In this document: positions 51,544 to 51,788 of the stretch, piece by piece
Layout of the letters: each line of letters opens with the position of its first letter
Numbering within the stretch: the stretch's first letter is position 1
Assembly (NCBI GenBank): GCA_944387885.1
Contig: CALXGR010000014.1
Span: forward strand, 1 to 51,788
Direction: 5' to 3'
DNA: 51,788 nucleotides
Source of the DNA: an uncultured Clostridia bacterium
GTDB lineage: Bacteria; Bacillota; Clostridia; Oscillospirales; Ruminococcaceae
Notes under the pieces: model-generated
Database searches by the model: none
Seen by the model: only the letters and a program-made list of their open reading frames with translations
Told to the model about the DNA's origin: nothing
Translations under genes and position numbers: made by a program

Positions 51544-51788
51544 ATGGCAGTCAAAGAGAAAATCAGAATCAAGCTCAAGAGCTACGATGCATCCCTGATC
51601 GATGCCGCTGCAGAGAAGATCGTGGAGACCGCTAAGCGGTCCGGCGCCCGGGTTTCCGGCCCCATCCCTCTGCCCACCGACAAGGAAGTGGTCACCATTC
51701 TGCGTGCTGTTCACAAGTACAAGGACAGCCGTGAGCAGTTCGAGACCCGCACCCACAAGCGTCTGATCGACATTCTGAAGCCGTCCAA
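51544..51788 (+). CDS. rpsJ: 30S ribosomal protein S10, 3' end outside window
   Basis: The first 81 residues of S10, start [15 protein letters not shown], with the conserved [12 protein letters not shown] and THKRLIDIL motifs; about 20 residues are missing past the window edge. S10 is part of the small-subunit head and, as NusE, of antitermination complexes. TTAGGAGG lies nine bases before the ATG. It should be the first gene of the S10-spc ribosomal protein cluster. Confidence 0.96.
   Translation, partial: MAVKEKIRIKLKSYDASLIDAAAEKIVETAKRSGARVSGPIPLPTDKEVVTILRAVHKYKDSREQFETRTHKRLIDILKPS

Overview
The window looks like chromosome of a GC-rich, spore-forming Clostridia, probably an Oscillospiraceae/Ruminococcaceae gut anaerobe of the Flavonifractor–Pseudoflavonifractor type. 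This is inferred from gene content and codon use, not from a database search. The supports are dipicolinate synthase genes (spore formers), firmicute-type sigma-A promoters with extended -10 elements, AGGAGG ribosome binding sites, a LicR-type PTS operon, RqcH, TrmK and class B sortase, and strong G/C preference at third codon positions. No phage, complete insertion sequence, CRISPR array or rRNA operon was seen.

Layout. 1-2500: a DUF624-like membrane protein (cut by the window edge) diverges from plsC and two coupled unknown genes. 2560-11816: one continuous operon encodes all seven shikimate-pathway steps (aroF, aroB, aroQ, an aroE-aroK fusion, aroA, aroC) plus both terminal branches (pheA, tyrA), followed by a WYL regulator. 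11830-16470: two acidic membrane-anchored proteins, an NSS sodium symporter, an orphan HisF/HisH-like pair of the sugar-amidation (WbuZ/WbuY) type, and a PsiE-like protein. 16530-25710: a cell envelope, division and sporulation block (murC, dipicolinate synthase A/B, murA, ftsZ, a coiled-coil protein, a GT-C-like membrane protein). 25790-28200: a cupin and an RpiB-family isomerase resembling the KdgF/DhuI pair of unsaturated-uronate catabolism, a class B sortase, and a true rpiB. 28250-31070 (minus): alaX-trmB-CmpB-like operon, divergent from a membrane metallophosphoesterase.

32560-37905 (minus) is a complete beta-glucoside uptake operon: LicR-like regulator, EIIA, EIIB, EIIC, 6-phospho-beta-glucosidase. 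38100-42520 is a run of small units: PAP2 phosphatase; an XRE regulator with a DUF3796-like membrane protein behind a promoter carrying a 14-bp palindromic operator; a lipoprotein; a MarR-MATE efflux pair. 42520-43900 is the most accessory-looking part: about 730 bases without a supported gene, holding a GC-rich hairpin-bounded element, an 11-bp inverted repeat and a possible gene remnant, then an AT-richer Pro/Thr-linker membrane protein and tRNA-Leu(CAA). 44100-50970 holds a small SigH-like sigma factor, a zinc-ribbon protein, a DUF2142 membrane protein, a DUF1858 protein, trmK, a Nif3-like protein and rqcH. The window ends inside rpsJ, preceded by a strong promoter and a structured leader of about 340 bases.

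Most of the window is ordinary core genome. The observations best worth following up are the orphan HisF/HisH pair with an altered catalytic position and a promoter-then-terminator leader, the rpsJ leader, the palindromic operator of the XRE/DUF3796 unit, the alternative base-pairing upstream of the acidic membrane protein at 12260, and the element between the MATE gene and tRNA-Leu.
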